From contig CAVUSI010000003.1 in the NCBI GenBank assembly GCA_963744115.1, forward strand, positions 186,001-250,000: a DNA stretch of 64,000 nt, given 5' to 3'. Made by a program: the position numbers and the translations under genes. Of this stretch, positions 59,827 to 64,000 are shown one piece after another (the first letter of the stretch is position 1; the number at the start of each line of letters is the position of its first letter). This DNA is from Chersky-267 sp963744115. GTDB lineage: Bacteria > Chloroflexota > Limnocylindria > Limnocylindrales > CSP1-4. The notes under the pieces were generated by a model that saw only the letters and a list, made by a program, of their open reading frames with translations, had not been told where the DNA came from and searched no databases.

Positions 59827-60974
59827 GCCGGGACCCGCGTCGCCTTGCGGCGGTCGGGCTGGCGATCCTTCTCGTGATCGGGGTCGGCTACGCGATCTTC
59901 GGCTCGGTCCGTGACACGGTCGGAGCGGCTGCCAAGGTCCATGGGATCATCGGGTCCGAGAAGGAGCCCTTCTTCAAGGATCCTCGGGTCGTCGCGGCCC
60001 TCAAGCGCGGTGGCTTCACGGTCACGGTCAGCACAGCCGGCTCGCGCCAGATCGCCGGCAAGGACCTCGCGGCCGAGGACTTCGCATTCCCGGCCGGCGT
60101 CCCCGCAGCTGAGAAGATCCGGCTCGACCACCCGGGTTCGCAGTCGTTCGTGCCGTTCTACACCCCGATGGCCATCGCCACCTGGGCGCCGATCGTGGAC
60201 CTCCTGACCGACGCCGGGGTCGTCCATACAGCGGCCGGCGTGACCACCCTCGACGTCGCCGCCTACATGGCCCTCGTCGCCAAGAACACCCGCTGGAAGG
60301 ATCTCCCGAACAACACCGCGTACCCGGTCAACAAGAGCATCCTCATCACCTCGACCGATGTCCGGAAGTCGAACTCCGCGGCGATGTACCTGGCGCTCGC
60401 CTCCTACGTGGCGAACGGCGACAACATCGTCGAGAACGACGGCCAGGTCGCCCCCCTGATGGACCAGCTCTCGCCGCTCTTCCTGCGGCAGGGGTTCGTG
60501 GAGAGCAGCTCCGAGGAGCCGTTCGACAACTACCTCGTCCAGGGGATGGGCAAGGCCCCGATGGTGATGATCTATGAGAGCCAGTACGTCCAGCGCGCGG
60601 CCGCCAACGACGGGTCCATCAGCCCGGATATGGCCCTGATGTATCCGCAGCCGACGATCCTGTCGAAGCACACCTTCGTCGGCCTAACGCCCGATGGGAA
60701 GCGCCTCGGCGATTTCCTCACGAACGATCCGGAGATGCGTTCGCTGGCCACACAGTTCGGATTCAGGACCACCGACACGGCCGCGTTCCGTAGCTTCGTC
60801 GCGGACCACAAGCTCCCGGTTCCGGACACCGTCATCGACGTGGTCGATCCGCCCACCTACGAGACCCTCGAATCGATGATCACCCGGCTCGAGGCGATCT
60901 ATTCGGGCCCCGGGTCGCCCACGTCCAGTCCGTCCACACCGTCGACCGAGACACCATCAGGAGTCACACCGTGA
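59823..60974 (+). CDS. Membrane-anchored solute-binding-like protein
   Basis: This 383-residue protein has a signal anchor (residues 8-28, LAAVGLAILLVIGVGYAIFG) and an external domain that resembles type 2 periplasmic-binding proteins: VHGIIGSEKEPFFKDPRVVA at the start, LDHPGSQSFVPFYTPMAIAT, and KAPMVMIYESQYVQRA in the middle. There is a Ser/Thr/Pro-rich C-terminal tail. It overlaps the TelA gene (GTGA). With the solute-binding/VWA protein at 62245 it gives two binding-type proteins in this operon but no ABC transporter, so a role in substrate uptake is unlikely; sensing or protein binding fits better. Start choice depends on the leader ORF. Confidence 0.68.
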   Translation: MSRDPRRLAAVGLAILLVIGVGYAIFGSVRDTVGAAAKVHGIIGSEKEPFFKDPRVVAALKRGGFTVTVSTAGSRQIAGKDLAAEDFAFPAGVPAAEKIRLDHPGSQSFVPFYTPMAIATWAPIVDLLTDAGVVHTAAGVTTLDVAAYMALVAKNTRWKDLPNNTAYPVNKSILITSTDVRKSNSAAMYLALASYVANGDNIVENDGQVAPLMDQLSPLFLRQGFVESSSEEPFDNYLVQGMGKAPMVMIYESQYVQRAAANDGSISPDMALMYPQPTILSKHTFVGLTPDGKRLGDFLTNDPEMRSLATQFGFRTTDTAAFRSFVADHKLPVPDTVIDVVDPPTYETLESMITRLEAIYSGPGSPTSSPSTPSTETPSGVTP

Positions 60975-62248
60975 CCGACCCATCCCTCGAGATCCAGCCT
61001 ACCGCCCCCAGCGAGGCCCCTGCACCCGCTGCCACCCCGGCCACCGCCCCGAGCGCCGGAACCATGGTCCTGGTCGCGCCTGCCCCGGTCGAGCCGGTCG
61101 CACCCGCTCGGGCCGAGAGCGAGGTCGCGATCGATCCCGGCGACCAGGCCAAGCTGGACGCGATGGTCTCGAGCTACCTCGACGCGGTCTCCACCCTCGA
61201 CATTCACAGTGCGGCGTTCAGCGCCAAGGTCGACGACATCAGCAAGCTGGGCGACAGCGACATCCGGGCCTCGGCCGCGGTCTCGAACCGGCTCCTCGAC
61301 AAGCCGCTGGCCGCGATGAACGAGGGCGGGATCAGCCAGGCCTCGTCGGTCAGCAAGTCGCTCCTCTCACTGCGCCGCCAGGTCGAGGACCTCGATCCGT
61401 CGAAGCAGGGCGACATGCTCAGTCCGCACAAGCTGCTCGGGCTCCTGCCGTTCGGTGCAGGCAACAAGCTCGAGGACTACTTCGCCAAGTACCAGTCGAG
61501 CCAGGGCCACATCAACGCGATCATCACATCGCTCTACCACGGCCAGGACGAGCTCCAGCGCGACAATGCCGCGATCGAGCAGGAGAAGGTCAACCTGTGG
61601 GCGATCATGGGTCGCCTGCGCCAGTACGCCTACCTGGCGGAGAATCTCGACGCAGCGCTGTCGGCGAAGATCGGCGCGATCGAGGTGAGCGACCCGGAGC
61701 GGGCGAAGGTCCTCAAGGAGGACATGCTCTTCTACGTCCGCCAGAAGCGCCAGGACCTGCTCACCCAGCTCGCCGTGAGCGTCCAGGGTTACCTCGCCCT
61801 CGACGTCATCCGGCGCAATAACGTCGAACTCATCAAGGGCGTCGACCGGGCCACGACCACCACCGTGTCGGCACTGCGCACGGCCGTCATCGTGGCCCAG
61901 GCGCTCTCGGACCAGAAGCTCGTCCTGGACCAGATCACGGCCCTCAACGCCACCACTTCGAACCTCATCGAGTCGACCTCGGTGATGCTCAAGCAGCAGT
62001 CCGGCGCCATCAATGAGCAGGCTTCGTCGGCCACCGTGGACCTGGCCAAGCTCCAGGCGGCATTCGACAACATCTACGCGACGATGGACGAGATCGACTC
62101 GTTCAAGGTCACTGCCCTCGACAACATGCAGAAGACCATCACCGCGCTGTCGACCGAGATCGCCAAGTCGCAGGCCTATCTCGACCGGGTGAAGGCATCC
62201 GAATTGGGCGACTCCGGCTCGTCGACCAAGGGGCTGGAGCTGACATGA
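60971..62248 (+). CDS. TelA-family protein (toxic anion resistance)
   Basis: This 425-residue protein has a Pro/Ala-rich N-terminal tail (1-50) and a long helical TelA core (about 55-410): KLDAMVSSYLDAVSTLDIHS, LLGLLPFGAGNKLEDYFAKY (a conserved TelA segment), YHGQDELQRDNAAIEQEK and QLAVSVQGYLALDVIRRNNV. TelA proteins are linked to resistance to tellurite, antimicrobials and envelope stress, and often occur next to XpaC-like membrane proteins and VWA proteins. It starts with GTG 60971 overlapping the previous stop by 4 bp, and overlaps the next gene by 4 bp. It is cytoplasmic and probably coiled-coil. Confidence 0.88.
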   Translation: MTDPSLEIQPTAPSEAPAPAATPATAPSAGTMVLVAPAPVEPVAPARAESEVAIDPGDQAKLDAMVSSYLDAVSTLDIHSAAFSAKVDDISKLGDSDIRASAAVSNRLLDKPLAAMNEGGISQASSVSKSLLSLRRQVEDLDPSKQGDMLSPHKLLGLLPFGAGNKLEDYFAKYQSSQGHINAIITSLYHGQDELQRDNAAIEQEKVNLWAIMGRLRQYAYLAENLDAALSAKIGAIEVSDPERAKVLKEDMLFYVRQKRQDLLTQLAVSVQGYLALDVIRRNNVELIKGVDRATTTTVSALRTAVIVAQALSDQKLVLDQITALNATTSNLIESTSVMLKQQSGAINEQASSATVDLAKLQAAFDNIYATMDEIDSFKVTALDNMQKTITALSTEIAKSQAYLDRVKASELGDSGSSTKGLELT

Positions 62249-63828
62249 TCCGACGGCTTGTCCTGACGGTCGTCGCGGCGGCGCTGAGTGCGACGTCGCT
62301 GGCCGCCTGCGGCAGCTCGTCCAGCACCGACCCGGCCGACCCGAACGTCCTGACGGTCATGGCAGGGTCCGAGATCAAGGACCTCGAACCTCTCCTACCC
62401 GATCTCGAGAAGGCGACCGGGGTCAAGCTCCTCCTGTCGTATACCGGCACGCTCGAGGGCGCCGAGAGCATCGCCGGGGGCGCCGCCACCGATGCCGCCT
62501 GGTTCAGCCACGGCAAGTACCTGTCGCTGCTGCCCGGGGCCGGCAGCCGGATCGTGGCCCAGGAGCGGATCATGCTCAGCCCGGTCGTGATGGGCGTGAA
62601 GAAGAGCGTCGCCGACCGCTTCGGCTGGACGAACAACCCGAACGTGACCTGGAAAGACATCGAGGCGCGTTCGGCTGACGGCTCGCTCCGGTTCGCGATG
62701 ACGAATCCGGCCGCGTCGAACAGCGGGCTCACCGCGCTCATCGGCGTCGCCTCCGCCCTGTCCGGCAGCTCGGACGCCATCGATGCCGGCCAGATCGACA
62801 AGACCGCGCTGCGGGCGTTCTTCAAGGGTCAGGCGCTGACGGCCGGCAGCTCGGGCTTCCTGGCCGACGCCTACGTCCGCGAGCAGGACAGCCTGGACGG
62901 GATGGTCAACTACGAGTCGATCCTGATGAGCCTGAACGCCGGCAACACCCTCCACGAGCCGCTGACCCTGATCTATCCCAAGGAGGGGATCGTCACGGCC
63001 GACTACCCGTTCATGCTCCTGAACGCGTCGAAGCGCGAGGCGTACGACAAGGTCACCACCTACCTGCGCAGCCCGGATGTCCAGAAGCGGATCATGACCG
63101 ACACCCTCCGCCGGCCGGCGGTCCCCGGCATCGCGCTCGATCCCCGCTTCGACAGCCGGACGCTCATCGAGCTGCCCTATCCGGCCCGCCTCGAGACGAT
63201 CGACGCCCTGATCACCAGCTATCTCGACGAGGTCCGGAAGCCGGCCTCTGCGATCTTCGTGCTCGATGTCTCGAGCTCGATGGACGGCGACCGGCTGGCC
63301 AACCTGAAGACCGCGATGAAGACGCTGACCGGGACGGATCCGAGCCTGACCGGCCGGTTCGCCCGCTTCCGCGCGCGCGAGGAGGTCACGATCGTCACCT
63401 TCGCCAGCTCCGTCCTGGACACCCGCGAGTTCACCATCGACGACACGAACCCGGACTCGCCCGACATGACCGCGATCCGCGACTACGTCGAGGGCCTGAG
63501 TACGTCCGACGGGACGGCGATCTACTCGGGCATCGAGGCAGCCTACGACGTCGTCCGAAGCAAGCAGGCCACGGATCCCGACCGGCTCTACTCGATCGTC
63601 CTGATGACCGACGGCGAGAATAATTCGGGGATCGACCCGGACACGTTCGCCGCCGACTACCGGGCGCTTCCGGACGCCACCCGCAACGTCCACGTGAACC
63701 CCGTCCTGTTCGGCGACGCGAGTCGCGACGCGATGGGTTCGCTCGCCACCTTGACCGGCGGCAAGCTGTTCGACGCGACGACGACCTCCCTGGCCTCGAT
63801 CTTCAAGCAGATCCGCGGCTATCAGTGA
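62245..63828 (+). CDS. Lipoprotein with solute-binding and VWA domains
   Basis: This 527-residue protein has a lipoprotein signal (lipobox LAAC, Cys22), a type 2 solute-binding domain (about 35-310: VLTVMAGSEIKDLEPLLPDL, NPAASNSGLTALIG), and a C-terminal VWA domain (about 328-520) with the DxSxS metal site (LDVSSSMDGDR), TDGENNSG and a conserved Thr in the second loop (TSDGTAIYSG). This fusion is known as substrate-binding and VWA domain protein, mostly in actinobacteria. Tied by 4-bp overlaps to TelA before and by 1 bp to the membrane protein after. Surface-exposed, lipid-anchored. Confidence 0.85.
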   Translation: MIRRLVLTVVAAALSATSLAACGSSSSTDPADPNVLTVMAGSEIKDLEPLLPDLEKATGVKLLLSYTGTLEGAESIAGGAATDAAWFSHGKYLSLLPGAGSRIVAQERIMLSPVVMGVKKSVADRFGWTNNPNVTWKDIEARSADGSLRFAMTNPAASNSGLTALIGVASALSGSSDAIDAGQIDKTALRAFFKGQALTAGSSGFLADAYVREQDSLDGMVNYESILMSLNAGNTLHEPLTLIYPKEGIVTADYPFMLLNASKREAYDKVTTYLRSPDVQKRIMTDTLRRPAVPGIALDPRFDSRTLIELPYPARLETIDALITSYLDEVRKPASAIFVLDVSSSMDGDRLANLKTAMKTLTGTDPSLTGRFARFRAREEVTIVTFASSVLDTREFTIDDTNPDSPDMTAIRDYVEGLSTSDGTAIYSGIEAAYDVVRSKQATDPDRLYSIVLMTDGENNSGIDPDTFAADYRALPDATRNVHVNPVLFGDASRDAMGSLATLTGGKLFDATTTSLASIFKQIRGYQ

Positions 63829-64000
63829 TGCGCCGGCGCCTTGAGCTCTTCCTGGTCTCGCGCCGCAACATCGTCGGCTCCGTCCTCGCTCTGGCCGGGC
63901 TCGGCCTTCACTTCCTCGGGCTGTTCGCCGGGCTGACGTGGCTGCCGGTGGTCGTCGCCCTGTACCTCATCGGGGCGCTGCTCGTCCCGGCCGAGCGCGG
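63828..64000 (+). CDS. Membrane protein, 3' end outside window
   Basis: ATG 63828 overlaps the previous TGA by one base (TGATG). The first 57 codons give a basic start (MRRRLELFLVSRRNIVG) and two hydrophobic helices (VLALAGLGLHFLGLFAGL and LPVVVALYLIGALLV). In other genomes the TelA partner with this topology is an XpaC-like protein (5-bromo-4-chloroindolyl phosphate hydrolysis family), but the fragment is too short to confirm. Confidence 0.6.
   Translation, partial: MRRRLELFLVSRRNIVGSVLALAGLGLHFLGLFAGLTWLPVVVALYLIGALLVPAER

Noticed and set aside
1..64000. CRISPR arrays, tRNA or rRNA genes, insertion sequences, prophage genes
   Set aside because: No regularly spaced repeats, cloverleaf-like sequences, transposase or integrase motifs, or terminal inverted repeats were seen in the gaps or on either strand. 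A tRNA scan would settle this.

Overview
This is a 64 kb GC-rich window (about 70% GC by eye) from a bacterial chromosome. It is densely packed with genes, and GTG or TTG starts and 4-bp ATGA/GTGA overlaps are common. F420-type oxidoreductases, a three-part proton-translocating transhydrogenase, DosR/DosS-like regulators, TadE/TadG-like surface proteins, Hsp70/dynamin genes and many Pro/Thr-rich secreted proteins suggest a Chloroflexota lineage of the Limnocylindria type; a high-GC actinobacterium-like relative is the alternative. This placement is inferred from gene content, not from a marker gene. I saw no rRNA, tRNA, CRISPR array, insertion sequence or phage gene.

Layout. 1-6.3 kb: the end of an S41-peptidase-like gene, an ECF sigma/anti-sigma pair, the decayed 3' end of an F420-dependent (LLM) oxidoreductase, a TolB-like lipoprotein, an XRE-cupin regulator divergent from an F420-type NADP oxidoreductase, and a VOC protein. 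6.3-13.8 kb: a two-TM channel with TrkA domains (frameshifted near its end), a Pit phosphate transporter with its DUF47 partner, pntAA-pntAB-pntB, and an F420-dependent dehydrogenase. 13.9-17.6 kb: a lipoprotein, an OmpR-type regulator and a histidine kinase. 17.7-28.1 kb: a surface-protein locus with two TadE-like genes, three tandem TadG-like genes of about 720-770 codons, and a von Willebrand A protein with a sortase-like tail. Three transcription units here share a conserved upstream element.

28.1-38.6 kb: homocysteine S-methyltransferase; a five-gene minus-strand operon (two large FtsX-like permeases, two ABC ATPases, a glycosyltransferase); SRPBCC and VOC genes. 38.7-45.4 kb: a secreted Ig-like protein, a very large adenylate cyclase/AAA/TPR regulator (frameshifted near its end), a small unknown gene, and an HtrA-type protease. 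45.4-50.8 kb: an Hsp70 ATPase without a substrate-binding domain but with a membrane anchor and external domain, a dynamin-like GTPase in the same operon, and a second, membrane-type dynamin-like GTPase divergent from it. A perfect 16-bp palindrome lies between the divergent genes. This is the strongest candidate for a little-described system. 50.8-53.9 kb: universal stress protein, DosR/DosS-like two-component pair, SRPBCC protein. 54.1-59.7 kb: a secreted alginate-lyase-like protein, a DUF3052-like gene, a NuoF-like flavoprotein with a ferredoxin, a berberine-bridge-type FAD oxidase and an acetyltransferase. 59.8-64 kb: an operon, running off the window, of a membrane-anchored solute-binding-like protein, a TelA protein, a solute-binding/VWA lipoprotein and a membrane protein. 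It appears to be translationally coupled through an 11-codon leader.

Two genes (6325-7937 and 40120-43324) need a one-base frame change close to the 3' end to give sensible proteins. All protein names rest on motif recognition by eye; no database search was possible.
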